A DNA stretch of 64,000 bases from Sphingobium ummariense RL-3 (GCF_000447205.1 NZ_AUWY01000136.1:1-64000); one strand, 5' to 3'. Counted from the first letter of the stretch, positions 7,989 through 17,342 are shown. Notes: generated by a model from the sequence alone, not told the origin. Numbers and translations are program-made.

Positions 7989-9947
7989 TCAGAGCGGGTT
8001 CGAGGCCTGGCGCCTGAGCCGCAGATAAAGCGCCGCGATCACGCCAGCGAAGACGATCACCGCCAGCGGCACGCTCCAGGGATTCTCGTCCACCAGCGCC
8101 AGTGGGGCGTCGCTGTTGGTCGCCGCCACGATGCCGGCGAAGGCCACGCCGAACAGGCTTTCGCCGACGATGAAGCCGGTCGCCATCAGCACGCCCATGC
8201 GCTCGGCGAAATCGGGGTTCGCCTGCCGCATCGCCCAGCGGTTGTAGAAATGGCCGACCACCGCGCCGACCGGGATCAGCAGAGTCAGCGCCATCGGCAG
8301 ATAGATGCCCATGCCGACCGCAAGCGGCGGCAGGCGCAGCTTGCCGGCCTTGCCCAGCATCTCGTCAATCGCGATCACGACCGCGCCGATCAGCGCGCCG
8401 AAGCCGATGAGATTCCAGTCGAGATCGCCACCCAGCACGCCCTTCGCCAAGGCAGAGATCAGCGCGGCCTGCGGCGCGGGCAGGGCGGTCGCCTTGGCGC
8501 CCGGCGCGCCGGCGAAGCCGAAGGCGCTGTTGAGCAGATCCAGCACCGGCGGGATGACCAGCGCGCCGAACAGCACACCCAGCACCAGCGCCAGCTGCTG
8601 CTTCCATGGCGTCGCGCCGACGAGCTGGCCGGTCTTCAGATCCTGAAGATTGTCGTTGGAGATGGTGGCGACGCCGAAGACAATCGCGGTGGTGAACAGC
8701 GCATAGGCGATCAGCGCCTGGCTCTGCGCCGGATCGCCGCCCGACCCGTAGATCGCCGCGAGGATGAGCGATGCGCCCAGCACCGCGAGGATGCCGACGC
8801 CCGAGATCGGGCTGTTCGACGCGCCGATCAGGCCGGCCATATAGCCGCAGACCGAGGCGATGACGACGCCCGCGACCAGGATGTAGGCCAGCGTCAGCGC
8901 GATGATCGGGACGGGATTGGCGGCGATCGGCCCGCCCTGCGCGAAGACCCACAGCAGCACGCCGATCGGGAGCAGCGAAGCGAGGATGGTGCCCCCGACG
9001 ATGCCGATGGGCAGGTCGCGCTCGGTCAGTTCCAGCAGGCTGCCATCGCCCCCCTTGCGCCGCTTTGCCGCCGCCATGGCGGAGCGGATGCCGCTGACGA
9101 TTGGCCCCAGGATCTTGAGCAGGGTCCAGATCGCCGCGATGCCGATCGTACCCGCGCCGATGAAGCGCGCCTTCATGCGAAAGGCGGTGCCGACGATTTC
9201 CGACAGATCGGCGCCCGCGGGCAGGGGCGCGGTGAGCCAGGGGACCAGTCCGATCCAGCTGATCAAAAGGCCGAAGAACATCGCCACGCCGACCGACAGG
9301 CCGACAAGATGGCCGACGCCGATCAGGGCCATGGAGAAGCTGGTGGAGAGGGAGGTGGCACCCGCACCGAACTTGAAGAAGGTGGCGGCCTCCTCCGCCA
9401 GGATGCGGGTCTTCGCGATGATCGAGAAGGCGGCGGCGGCCAGCGAGCTCATGAGGATGGCGGCAAGGCCGCGCTTGTTCTCCTCCAGCCCCTCGCGCGA
9501 TCCGGCGCCGACCTTCAGCACCTCGGCCGCCGCGACGCCTTCGGGATAGGGCAGGTCGGAGCCGGTGACGAGCGCGCGGCGCAGCGGCACCGAATACATG
9601 ACGCCCAATATGCCGCCCAGCGCGATGGTGAAGGCGCTGAGCCAGTAGGGGAAGCCCTGCCACCAGCCGATGATGACCAGGCCCGGCAGCACGAAGATGA
9701 TCGCCGACAGCGTGCCCGCGGCCGAGGCGATGGTCTGGACGATGTTGTTTTCCAGGATCGTGCCGGTCGCGAAGAGCCGCAGCACCGCCATCGAGATCAC
9801 GGCGGCCGGGATGGAGGTGGCGAAGGTGAGACCGATCCTGAGGCCGAGATAGACGTTCGCGGCGGTGAAGACGAGCGTGATGAGCCCGCCCAGGATGACG
9901 CCCCTGATCGTCAGTTCCGCCATCGGCGTGGCCTTGTCCGTCGTCAC
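7989..9947 (-). CDS. OPT-family oligopeptide/metal-chelate transporter
   Basis: Polytopic inner-membrane protein of 652 residues with more than a dozen hydrophobic segments. The opening (LTIRGVILGGLITLVFTAANVYLGLRIG) is typical of the bacterial OPT family, whose members import oligopeptides or metal chelates. The start is a GTG at 9947, preceded by a strong GGGGGGA ribosome-binding site; the frame stays open for 56 codons further upstream with no homology. It is transcribed in the same direction as the receptor-phytase pair 164 bp downstream. Co-regulation with that pair is possible but unproven. Confidence 0.88.
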   Translation of the reverse strand: MTTDKATPMAELTIRGVILGGLITLVFTAANVYLGLRIGLTFATSIPAAVISMAVLRLFATGTILENNIVQTIASAAGTLSAIIFVLPGLVIIGWWQGFPYWLSAFTIALGGILGVMYSVPLRRALVTGSDLPYPEGVAAAEVLKVGAGSREGLEENKRGLAAILMSSLAAAAFSIIAKTRILAEEAATFFKFGAGATSLSTSFSMALIGVGHLVGLSVGVAMFFGLLISWIGLVPWLTAPLPAGADLSEIVGTAFRMKARFIGAGTIGIAAIWTLLKILGPIVSGIRSAMAAAKRRKGGDGSLLELTERDLPIGIVGGTILASLLPIGVLLWVFAQGGPIAANPVPIIALTLAYILVAGVVIASVCGYMAGLIGASNSPISGVGILAVLGASLILAAIYGSGGDPAQSQALIAYALFTTAIVFGVATISNDNLQDLKTGQLVGATPWKQQLALVLGVLFGALVIPPVLDLLNSAFGFAGAPGAKATALPAPQAALISALAKGVLGGDLDWNLIGFGALIGAVVIAIDEMLGKAGKLRLPPLAVGMGIYLPMALTLLIPVGAVVGHFYNRWAMRQANPDFAERMGVLMATGFIVGESLFGVAFAGIVAATNSDAPLALVDENPWSVPLAVIVFAGVIAALYLRLRRQASNPL

Positions 9948-10035
9948 CTGCGTCCCCCCTTCGGATTCTGTGTCATGTGCTGGTAATAATGTTGCTTGGA
10001 TTTGGATCAATCGGAAACTGCCGCTAGTGGCGGGA

Positions 10036-10818
10036 TCAGGAGGCTCCGTTCGTCCCCGCGTCGGCCAGCACGGCCCTGTCCAGATAGCGATCCACTTCCT
10101 TCGTCCAGAGCGCATAGCCCCTGGCGTTCATATGCAGCCCGTCCTGCCGGAACAGCGAAGCGTCGGGCAGGCCATCGGGCGCGAGGAGCAGCCTGCCTAC
10201 ATCGAGATAGTCGAACTTCATCGCCCGGGCCCGCGCTGCGACGGTCATGTTGACCGCGGCCATGCGCGGCCAGAGCTGCCAGCGCAGCGGGCTGGGCTTC
10301 AGCGAGAGATAGGCGATATGCGCCTTGGGATAATCCGCGCGCAGCTTGCGCAGCAGGGTGAGGACGCCGTTCGCCACTTTCTCGGGCGTGTCGCCCTCAG
10401 CAAGGTCGTTTTCCCCCACATAGACGACGACCGAGCGCGGCTTCGCGCGGGGCAGCAGGCGGGAATAGTAATGCAGCACGTCCGGGGTCGTGGCACCGCC
10501 GAACCCCCGGTTCACCGTGCCGATGTCGGGGAAGCTGCCATGGATGTTCCACAGGCGGATGCTGGAGCTGCCCAGGAACAGCGTAGCGTCGCGGAGCGGC
10601 TCCCCGGACTCATTGGCCTTGGCGAAGGCCTCGATCTCGTTGGAGAAGGGGAAGACGGGATCGGCATTGATACGCGGCGGCGCGTCCTGCGCCGCCAGCG
10701 TCGGCGTGGCGAGCGCAAGGCCCAGCAGCGCGGCCGCGAGCGCGCCGTGGGCTGCCCTGCGCGCCTGGAGGCGCTCAGTGCCGGTGGAGCGGCCGCAGCT
10801 GATACTTGCCGTCCGCAT
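10036..10818 (-). CDS. SGNH/GDSL-type esterase, exported
   Basis: Serine hydrolase of the SGNH fold, 260 residues from the chosen start. Block I appears as LFLGSSSIRLW (Ser in GSS at residues 83-85), block III as the GEND motif, and block V as DGLHMNARGY with the catalytic Asp-x-x-His. A hydrophobic segment ending TPTLAAQ suggests export. The start is uncertain: the ATG at 10818 overlaps the end of hspQ by 44 bases and gives an unusually long signal region, and no better in-frame ATG, GTG or TTG lies between it and the signal core. Substrate unknown; carbohydrate esters are common for such enzymes. Confidence 0.75.
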   Translation of the reverse strand: MRTASISCGRSTGTERLQARRAAHGALAAALLGLALATPTLAAQDAPPRINADPVFPFSNEIEAFAKANESGEPLRDATLFLGSSSIRLWNIHGSFPDIGTVNRGFGGATTPDVLHYYSRLLPRAKPRSVVVYVGENDLAEGDTPEKVANGVLTLLRKLRADYPKAHIAYLSLKPSPLRWQLWPRMAAVNMTVAARARAMKFDYLDVGRLLLAPDGLPDASLFRQDGLHMNARGYALWTKEVDRYLDRAVLADAGTNGAS

Positions 10819-11146
10819 AGGCTCCGAACATGCCGGTGATGGCGGGGTGGTCGACGGGTTCGCCGCTGTCATCGGTGATCAGGTTCTGCTGGCTGACATA
10901 GGCGACATAGCTGGACTCGCCATTTTCGGCGAGCAGATGATAGAAGGGCTGGTGCTTGTCAGGCCGGCGGTCCTCCGGAATGGCCTCATACCATTCCTCG
11001 CTGTTGGCGAAGACCGGATCAATGTCGAACACCACGCCGCGGAACCCAAACAGGCGATGCTTGACGATATCGCCGATGCTGAAGCGCGCATGCGCGATGG
11101 GAGGAGCCGTGATGCCTTCGCCGAAGAGCTGAATCGTTTGTGCCAT
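10775..11146 (-). CDS. hspQ: heat shock protein HspQ / hemimethylated-DNA-binding YccV-type protein
   Basis: Small cytosolic protein of 123 residues. The family core is present: FSIGDIVKHRLFGFRGVVFDIDP at about residues 22-44, the segment PFYHLLAE near 68 and YVSQQNL near 83. In E. coli HspQ delivers or enhances substrates of the Lon protease and binds hemimethylated oriC DNA. The 3' end overlaps the presumed start of the SGNH hydrolase gene, so the two are probably cotranscribed. The protein is slightly longer than the 105-residue E. coli form. Confidence 0.88.
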   Translation of the reverse strand: MAQTIQLFGEGITAPPIAHARFSIGDIVKHRLFGFRGVVFDIDPVFANSEEWYEAIPEDRRPDKHQPFYHLLAENGESSYVAYVSQQNLITDDSGEPVDHPAITGMFGAYADGKYQLRPLHRH

Positions 11147-11269
11147 GTTGCCAATTTAGGCGACCTGCGCGGCCTTACAAGAAAAATAGCCGCACCTGCT
11201 TGGCAAGGCTTCCTTCATCCGCTAATGGCCGCCGCTCGACCGGCCGCTGCACTGCTTCAGGCCTTCTGC

Positions 11270-11357
11270 GGAGAGGTGGCAGAGTGGTCGAATGCGCCGC
11301 ACTCGAAATGCGGTTTACGGCAACGTAACGTGGGTTCGAATCCCACCCTCTCCGCCA
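11270..11357 (+). tRNA. tRNA-Ser (anticodon CGA)
   Basis: The acceptor stem GGAGAGG (11270-11276) pairs with CCTCTCC (11347-11353), followed by G and an encoded CCA. The anticodon stem CCGCA/TGCGG encloses CTCGAAA, with CGA at 11304-11306, which reads UCG codons. A long variable arm (TTACGGCAACGTAA) and the T-loop GTTCGAATC confirm a class II serine tRNA. Recognisable mobile-element debris starts within 200 bp of the 3' end. Confidence 0.95.
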
Positions 11358-11680
11358 TTTACCTGTTCACCGACATTCGCCCATAACCGCCAAGAGCCGC
11401 AGACTTCTGCGGAAAACTGTGGCGTAATGGGTCGCCGATGTTCGTTGTCGTCCACCTGAAAACGCGATAAAATGTGGGTGAAACTGTGGTGGAATGAGGG
11501 GGGTGTGGTGGAACCAACCCTAACGAGGTATCCCATGGGGAAACTGACAGCTAACGAAGTCAAATCCTATCACGACGGTTTCCGGAAGAGCGGAATTCCG
11601 CATCCAACTAACTCATGGACATCTTATCGAACCCGCCTAGTGAGGCCAGAGGACCATGACTAGCATGTGGATGACTTGGA
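11358..11680 (+). other. intergenic stretch behind the tRNA with a possible integrase remnant
   Basis: No intact gene. An ATG at 11535 starts MGKLTANEVKS, which resembles the first residues of tRNA-targeting tyrosine integrases of the alphaproteobacterial MGKLTxxxV type. The frame ends at 11663 without the integrase catalytic domain. The composition is poorer in GC than the flanks. If this is an integrase remnant, the tRNA 3' end was the attachment site. I found no second copy of that 3' end in the window. Confidence 0.4.
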
Positions 11681-12130
11681 TTGGTGCTCTCAAACAAACG
11701 CGAACCGCTCTCTACAAGATGCATTGAAGGCGGGGGAAGGCTGGGGCCTTCGCTCGGACGCGAGCAGCGCTATTACAGCGATTTCGCGCCCAGGCTGGAT
11801 CATGGCGATGGGGCGGTGCTGAAGGTTCAGCACTGGCTCCAGGCGTCCGGCGCGACCGACGCCCGCCTGTCGAGTATGGCCGCCATAGGTGGACTTGAGA
11901 AACGGACTTTGTTGCGCCGTTTTCTAAAGGCGACGGGCCTTCCCACCACCGACTATTGCCAGCGGCTGCGCGTGGCGAACGCGCAGGAATTGCTGCGGTC
12001 GAGCGTGCTGCCGATCGACCGGATTGCGTGGGAGGAGGGCTATGCAGACACGTCTTGGTTCCGAAAGCTGTACACCCGCATCGTCGGGCTGACCCCTGGC
12101 GAGTATCGGCTGCGCTTCCAGGGGCGATGA
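11681..12130 (+). pseudogene. C-terminal remnant of a GlxA-type AraC-family regulator
   Basis: An open frame of 149 codons. From about residue 28 it matches the C-terminal part of regulators that combine a DJ-1/PfpI domain with an AraC DNA-binding domain: RYYSDFAPRLDHGDGAVL..VQHWLQ, then two helix-turn-helix motifs ending in IVGLTPGEYRLRF. The amidotransferase-like N-domain of about 190 residues is missing, and the first 25 codons look unrelated. I read it as a 5'-truncated gene rather than a small regulator. In relatives such regulators often neighbour an SDR gene, as here. It converges on the SDR gene at 12199. Confidence 0.6.
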
Positions 12131-12198
12131 CGGCTAGATCGTCGGGACGCGCAAACGCATCGGCCGGCTTGGGATGCCTCGGGCGGGGGGGAGCGGAC

Positions 12199-13023
12199 TT
12201 ACTTCCGCAGGCCATAGCGCGCGGCGGGTTCTGCGTTGAACATCGATTGCAGCAGCGTTCCGCTTGCGCTGTCATAGGCTTCGAGGAGAGACGTGTCCGC
12301 CAGCGACGGCGCGATCACGGGTTCGCCCTGCTCCAGGCCCGCCATGACGGCATCGACGCAATCTTCGGTTGTCATGACGATGGCATCGGGCAGCGGGTCC
12401 AGTTCGGCGCCCCCGGCCACGTCCCATCCTTCGGAAACCACGGCGCCGGGTAGGACCAGCCGGACATTGACGCCCGTGCCTTCGACTTCATTCTGGAGAT
12501 ATTTGGTCAGGAGATAGACGTAAGCCTTGGTGGAGGCATAAACCGGAATGCCGATGCCGGGGAAGGGCGCGAAGCCCGCGCCCGAGCCGATGTTGATGAG
12601 CGTGCCGGCACCCCGATCCGTAAAGCGCACCAGCGCGGCTTTGGACAGGGTCGTTAGCGCCGTGACGTTGAGGGCGATCATGTTGGCGATGACATCGTCG
12701 GGCGTTTCGACCAGCGTCTTGATCGTCGAAAAGCCGGCATTGTTCACCAGGAACGACACCGAAGGGTCGCCGGAAATACGCTCCGAGACGGCGGCGACGC
12801 CAGCGGGATCGGAAAGGTCGGCGACCAGAACGTCGGCGCGCGCCGAAAAGCGGCTTTCCAGATCGGCCTCGATGGCGCGAAGCCGGTCTTCACGCCGCGC
12901 GACGAGCACGAGGTCGTAGCCGCGCGCGGCGAGACGATCGGCGAACAGCTTGCCGATACCCGAAGAAGCCCCGGTAACGATCGCGGTGCCAAGATTCCCA
13001 GACAAATCAGTTTCCTTTAGCAT
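12199..13023 (-). CDS. short-chain dehydrogenase/reductase (SDR)
   Basis: NAD(P)-dependent oxidoreductase of 274 residues, cytosolic. The cofactor motif TGASSGIG is at residues 18-25, NNAG at about 94-97, the catalytic Ser in the INIGSGAGF region, and the catalytic pair in VYASTK. Substrate unknown. It reads away from the catabolic operon at 13334; the 310-bp gap between them holds one copy of the repeated operator-like motif, plus a half-site (TTGCGAC on the minus strand near 13064-13070) close to this gene's start. The gene could therefore belong to the same regulon. Confidence 0.85.
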   Translation of the reverse strand: MLKETDLSGNLGTAIVTGASSGIGKLFADRLAARGYDLVLVARREDRLRAIEADLESRFSARADVLVADLSDPAGVAAVSERISGDPSVSFLVNNAGFSTIKTLVETPDDVIANMIALNVTALTTLSKAALVRFTDRGAGTLINIGSGAGFAPFPGIGIPVYASTKAYVYLLTKYLQNEVEGTGVNVRLVLPGAVVSEGWDVAGGAELDPLPDAIVMTTEDCVDAVMAGLEQGEPVIAPSLADTSLLEAYDSASGTLLQSMFNAEPAARYGLRK

Positions 13024-13060
13024 GTGGAGAGGAGCCGATCGGGCGAATACCCAATGTTAT

Positions 13061-13261
13061 GCGTCGCAATATGCTACCGATCTGTGCGGGGCCATGACCA
13101 ATCGCCTCATGAAGCGGGTGACATATGTGCTCACGCCCGCGCGTGGCGGCGGGCAGACAAATATTCCCTACTCTCTCCTGCGCTTAAGCCGTCCTGGCCG
13201 CGCGTGCAGGCGCTGGTGGGTTGAGCGTGATTGCGACGTTTGGGCTGCATCAAACCGTCCT
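13061..13261 (+). promoter_or_regulatory. divergent control region with motif copy D
   Basis: Copy D of the repeated motif spans 13228-13261: TTGCGAC at 13231-13237, GGCTGCA at 13243-13249 and TC-T at 13258-13261. It ends 72 bp before the acyl-CoA dehydrogenase start. A half-site with TTGCGAC reads toward the SDR gene at 13061-13074. The rest of the 310-bp gap shows no gene. Confidence 0.55.
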
Positions 13262-13333
13262 AGCCGCCACGCCGGAAAGCTCCCAAGGCACAATCGCGCG
13301 CGTTAGCGCACCGCTTGGCCCTCAGGAGTTACC

Positions 13334-15127
13334 GTGAGCACCATCGTCGATCGTCACAATCTCGACTTTCTGTTGTTCGACATGTTCGATCTGGAAAAGG
13401 CGCATGCGTCCGGTCCCTTCGAGGGGCAGGACCGGGAGCTGATTTCCCAGCTTCTGGATACGGCGCAGCGCATCGCCGAGGCCGAATATCTGCCGACCGC
13501 CGCTTCGCTCGACGCCGTTCCGCCGACATTCGAGAATGGCAAGGCGGTGATGCCGGCCTATGTCGGCCGTGCGCTGAAGGCCTATAGCGACGCGGGCCTG
13601 TCGGCGCAGAGCTTTCCGGTGGAATTTGGCGGGCTGGGCATATCGCACACGGTCAGCATGACCGTGAACGGCATGTTCAGCGCCGCCAATATCGCCATCG
13701 CCAACTATTTCCTGCTGACCGCTGCGGCGGCACGCCTTTTGCTGGCGTTCGGGACGGAGGAGCAGAAGTCTCGTTACGCTTCGCACATGATCGCGGGACG
13801 CTGGATGGGCACGATGTGCCTGTCCGAGCCGCAGGCCGGATCGTCGCTCGCCGACATCACGACACGGGCCGATCCTGCGGGCGACGACGCCTATCATCTG
13901 CGCGGAACGAAGATCTGGATTTCGAGCGGCGGCCACAGCATGAGCGAGAATATCGTTCATCTCGTGCTTGCCCGGCTTCCCGATGCACCCGCGGGCGTCA
14001 AGGGCATCTCCCTGTTTCTCGTCCCGCAAAAGCGCCTGAATGAAGCGGGCGAACCGGGGGAGGACAATAATGTCACGCTGATCGGCCTGGCGCACAAAAT
14101 GGGACAGCGCGGAACGACCAATTGCCAGCTCAATTTCGGGGAGGATGGTCCCTCGGTCGGTTATCTGGTCGGCAAGCCCAACCAGGGGCTGCACGCCATG
14201 TTCCACATGATGAACGAGGCGCGCATAGGCGTGGGGCATGTCGCGACCATGTCGGGGCTGGTGGGGTATCTCTATTCGCTTCAATATGCGACCCAACGGC
14301 TTCAGGGCCGCCGCATCGGCCAGAAAGATCCCGCATCGCCCCAGATACCGCTGATCGAGCATGTCGACATCAGGCGGATGCTGCTGGCGCAGAAGGCGGC
14401 GGTCGAAGGAGCGCTTGCGCTCTGCACCTATTGCGCGCTGCTGGTCGATGAGCAGAAGAGGGCGGAGGAGGCGGATCAGGCCGACCTTGCCCTGTTGCTG
14501 GAGGTGCTGACGCCGATCGTCAAATCATGGCCCTCCGAACACTGCCTTGAAGCGAACAAATGGGCGATGCAGATATTGGGCGGGGCGGGATATACCAGCG
14601 ATCATCCGCTGGAGCGCCTGTATCGCGACAATCGCCTGAACCATATTTACGAAGGCACTTATGGCATTCAGGGCATCGATCTTCTGGGACGGAAAGTCCG
14701 GCTGGCGGAGGGGCGGGGTCTCGACCTGCTGCTTGAACGGATCGACGCGACGATCGCGGAAGCGGCGCATATTCCCGCGCTGTCGAGCCACGCGGCCTGG
14801 CTGGCCGAAGCGGTCGGCTGGGTCAAGGAGGCGACCAGCGCCGCGCTGGCCGAACCCGATCTGGAGCGCAGCCTTGCCAATGCGACGCTCTACCTCGACG
14901 CGACGGGGACGGTGGTGATCGGCTGGCTCTGGCTGTGGCAGGCGATCGTCGCTGTCCGCATGGAAGAAGGCGGCGCTGCCAGCAAAGCGTTTTACGAAGC
15001 CAAGCGCGCCGCCTGCGACTATTTCTTCCGCTACCAGTTGCCGCGCGCGCAGATCGACTTGGGGCTGGTGAAGACGCTGGACGATACCTGCCTTGCTACC
15101 ACTCCCGAGCAGCTTAGGGTCGCCTGA
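13334..15127 (+). CDS. acyl-CoA dehydrogenase, large DmdC/AcdB-like type
   Basis: FAD-dependent alpha,beta-dehydrogenase of acyl-CoA thioesters, 597 residues. This is longer than the 380-residue classical enzymes and fits the DmdC-like group with an extra N-terminal segment and an acetyl-CoA-dehydrogenase-like C-terminal domain. Visible blocks are CLSEPQAGSSLADI (flavin and substrate contact), WISSGGHSM, MMNEARIGVG and the C-terminal ILGGAGYTSDHPLERLYRDNR. The start is a GTG at 13334, preceded by CAGGAG. It leads a three-gene operon with a hydratase and an epoxide-hydrolase-like gene. The substrate is probably a bulky or branched acyl-CoA, by inference. Confidence 0.88.
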   Translation: MSTIVDRHNLDFLLFDMFDLEKAHASGPFEGQDRELISQLLDTAQRIAEAEYLPTAASLDAVPPTFENGKAVMPAYVGRALKAYSDAGLSAQSFPVEFGGLGISHTVSMTVNGMFSAANIAIANYFLLTAAAARLLLAFGTEEQKSRYASHMIAGRWMGTMCLSEPQAGSSLADITTRADPAGDDAYHLRGTKIWISSGGHSMSENIVHLVLARLPDAPAGVKGISLFLVPQKRLNEAGEPGEDNNVTLIGLAHKMGQRGTTNCQLNFGEDGPSVGYLVGKPNQGLHAMFHMMNEARIGVGHVATMSGLVGYLYSLQYATQRLQGRRIGQKDPASPQIPLIEHVDIRRMLLAQKAAVEGALALCTYCALLVDEQKRAEEADQADLALLLEVLTPIVKSWPSEHCLEANKWAMQILGGAGYTSDHPLERLYRDNRLNHIYEGTYGIQGIDLLGRKVRLAEGRGLDLLLERIDATIAEAAHIPALSSHAAWLAEAVGWVKEATSAALAEPDLERSLANATLYLDATGTVVIGWLWLWQAIVAVRMEEGGAASKAFYEAKRAACDYFFRYQLPRAQIDLGLVKTLDDTCLATTPEQLRVA

Positions 15128-15174
15128 CGATCCAAGTCTCGGCAGACATGCGCGATAATCAAAAGGAGGATGGC

Positions 15175-15987
15175 TTGGGACACCGGAATACAGGGACGCC
15201 CGATCTGCTGTCGGCAATGGACGAGGGCGTTTTGACGCTGACGCTCAACCGGCCGGAGGCGCGCAATGCGATGAGCGATCCGATGCTGGAGGCGATGGAC
15301 CGGGAACTCGCATTTGCCGAAAGCAGCAGCGAGGTGCGGTGCGTGGTTCTTCAGGGAAATGGCCGCGCCTTCTGCGCGGGCGGCGACGTGAAGGCGATGG
15401 GGGAAAGTCCGCTCACGCCCTCCGCGCTGGACGACCGGGTTGAATATCAGCGCGCCATCCAGCGCGCGACATCGGGCAGGCTGGTCGCAATGGGCAAGCC
15501 GAGCTTGGCGGTCATCAACGGTCCCGCTGCGGGCGCGGGCCTTGCGCTGGCGCTGGCGTGCGACCTGCGGATCATGGCGCGCCCGGCGTTTCTGCTGACG
15601 GCGTTCGCGAATGTCGCGCTTTCGGGTGATTTCGGCGTCGGATATCTGCTCGCCCGGCTTGTCGGCATGGCGCGGGCGAAAGAGATGATGTTCCTGCCGG
15701 AGCGCGTGCCGAGCGAGCGCGCGCTCGATCTGGGGCTGACCAACTGGGTATGCGAAGCCGAGGAACTGGAGGCGCAGGCGGCGCTGATCGCCAAGCGTCT
15801 CGCTGCCGGGCCGCCGCAGGCGCTGGCCTATATGAAGGCGCATCTCAACAGCGCGCTGTCCGCCGAGTTCGGCGCTTATATGGACCATGAAGTGCGCTGT
15901 CATATCGACTGTTCGCAAACGGCGGACCATCTGGAGGGCGTCAGGGCTTTCGCGGAGAAGCGCGCGCCTGTATTCAGCGCGCGTTGA
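15175..15987 (+). CDS. enoyl-CoA hydratase/isomerase family protein
   Basis: Crotonase-fold protein of 270 residues that would hydrate or isomerise an enoyl-CoA. The oxyanion-hole segments are visible in FCAGGDVKAMG (about residues 65-75) and in NGPAAGAGLALALACDL. The glutamates that carry out hydration in classical ECH are not obvious in the FANVALSGDFG segment, so isomerase, hydrolase or lyase chemistry is possible. The TTG at 15175 was chosen because AAGGAGG sits five bases upstream; an ATG at 15148 is the alternative. The stop is one base from the next start, which indicates tight coupling. Confidence 0.82.
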   Translation: MGHRNTGTPDLLSAMDEGVLTLTLNRPEARNAMSDPMLEAMDRELAFAESSSEVRCVVLQGNGRAFCAGGDVKAMGESPLTPSALDDRVEYQRAIQRATSGRLVAMGKPSLAVINGPAAGAGLALALACDLRIMARPAFLLTAFANVALSGDFGVGYLLARLVGMARAKEMMFLPERVPSERALDLGLTNWVCEAEELEAQAALIAKRLAAGPPQALAYMKAHLNSALSAEFGAYMDHEVRCHIDCSQTADHLEGVRAFAEKRAPVFSAR

Positions 15988-15988
15988 G

Positions 15989-17143
15989 GTGGGCAGCGAG
16001 CCCGGCGGTCCGGGGTCGATTCCCGACTCCATCCTGCCCAAGGGCATCCGGTCCCGCATCGTCGGCGGTGTCGGCGATCTCGACATGCATATTCTGGAAG
16101 CCGGATATGAGGGGAGGGGGCGGCCCGCCATCCTTCTTCTCCACGGCTTTCCCGAACTGGCGTGGTGCTGGCGCAGGGTGATGCCGCTGCTCGCTGCTGC
16201 GGGCTATCATGTGATCGCGCCGGACCAGCGGGGATTTGGACGGACCAGCCCGCAGCCGAATGCCTATCTCGCCGATCTGGAGCCTTATGCCACCGGCAAT
16301 CTGGCGGCGGACATCTTCAACCTGATGGGCGCGCTGGGCCTGTCGTCCGTGGACATGCTGATCGGCCATGACGCGGGTTCGATCGTGGCGGGATTCTGCG
16401 CGTTCGCGCGGCCCGACAGGGTGCGCCGGTTGGTGCTTTCCGCGTCGCCCTTCGGCGCTCTCCCGCCCCAGGGGGCCGCGCCTGGCGCGCCCTTCCTCGA
16501 CCATCCGATCCATGAGGAACTGGCCCGCCTGTCTCGGCCGCGCAAACATTACCAAGCCTATTATTGCGGTCCGGACGCGAATGCCGACATGAGGCATCCG
16601 CCGCAGGGGATGCACCCGTTTCTGCGGGGCTATTACCATCAGAAAAGCGCCGATTGGGATGGCAACAGGCCTGGTCCGCTCAAGGGATGGACGGGTGAGG
16701 AAATCGCCAGACTGCCGCATTATTACTGCATGCCCGCGCAGAGTGGAATGGAGGAGGTTGCCACCGCGATCATGCCCGATGCGCGGCAGGTGGCCGGCTG
16801 CCCATGGCTGAGCGATGCCGATCTGGCGGTCGCCGCCGCCGAATTCGCGCGGACCGGGTTCCAGCCCGCGCTTAACTGGTATCGCAGCGCACTGGCCGAG
16901 GGGATGACAGGCCGGGATTTGGCACCCTTCTACGGTCGGCGTCTTGCCATGCCGGTGGCATTCATTGCCGGCAAGGCCGACTGGGGGCCCTATCAGTCGC
17001 CAGGATTGTTGGAATCGATGCGGGACGGATTGGCGACGCAGCCGGTTGCCCTCCATTTCATCGAGAGGGCGGGGCACTGGGTGCAGCAGGAGCAACCGGA
17101 GCGCTTTGCCGACATCCTGCTTGCTTTCTCCGGGCCGTCATGA
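15989..17143 (+). CDS. epoxide-hydrolase-like alpha/beta hydrolase
   Basis: Alpha/beta-hydrolase fold enzyme of 384 residues. The oxyanion motif HGFPE (residues 52-56) and the nucleophile elbow GHDAGS with Asp128 place it among epoxide hydrolases and dehalogenase-like enzymes, which use Asp, rather than among serine esterases. The acid/base His is in AGHWVQQEQPERF near the C-terminus. The cap region is rich in Tyr (HYQAYYCG; RGYYHQK), as expected of residues that polarise an epoxide. The GTG start at 15989 follows the hydratase stop by one base. Its partners suggest it opens an epoxide or lactone-like intermediate on a CoA or acid backbone; that is inference. Confidence 0.78.
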   Translation: MGSEPGGPGSIPDSILPKGIRSRIVGGVGDLDMHILEAGYEGRGRPAILLLHGFPELAWCWRRVMPLLAAAGYHVIAPDQRGFGRTSPQPNAYLADLEPYATGNLAADIFNLMGALGLSSVDMLIGHDAGSIVAGFCAFARPDRVRRLVLSASPFGALPPQGAAPGAPFLDHPIHEELARLSRPRKHYQAYYCGPDANADMRHPPQGMHPFLRGYYHQKSADWDGNRPGPLKGWTGEEIARLPHYYCMPAQSGMEEVATAIMPDARQVAGCPWLSDADLAVAAAEFARTGFQPALNWYRSALAEGMTGRDLAPFYGRRLAMPVAFIAGKADWGPYQSPGLLESMRDGLATQPVALHFIERAGHWVQQEQPERFADILLAFSGPS

Positions 17144-17154
17144 GGCTTTGCCGC

Positions 17155-17188
17155 AAATCGCGACCAGAGGGTTGCGAGGGCTGGTCAT
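17155..17188 (+). promoter_or_regulatory. repeated operator-like motif, copy A
   Basis: AAATCGCGACC (17155-17165), GGTTGCG (17170-17176) and GGTCAT (17183-17188). It has the same elements and spacing as the copies at 13228, 25178 and 45127. It lies in the 199-bp gap ahead of the esterase operon, 154 bp before the start codon. Confidence 0.6.
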
Positions 17189-17342
17189 TGCCCCGCCGCG
17201 TGCCGATGGCATGATCGGGGCAGCATTTCGCGCTGAAAAAGCGGTCCGGTCCCAACATGATTCCATCGCTTCCTGTCCTTCTGCACATGGGTAGAGCGGT
17301 GCGCGCGGCGGGCGAAATGCGAAAAAGACGGAGAGGCATAGA

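Noticed and set aside
7989-9986. Long plus-strand frame opposite the OPT transporter
   Set aside because: Arg/Asp/Gln-rich shadow; the minus strand has clear membrane segments and a good ribosome-binding site.
11340-11357. Search for a direct repeat of the tRNA-Ser 3' end as the far attachment site
   Set aside because: I saw no second copy of the GTTCGAATCCCACC region by eye in the window; it may lie outside or have been lost.
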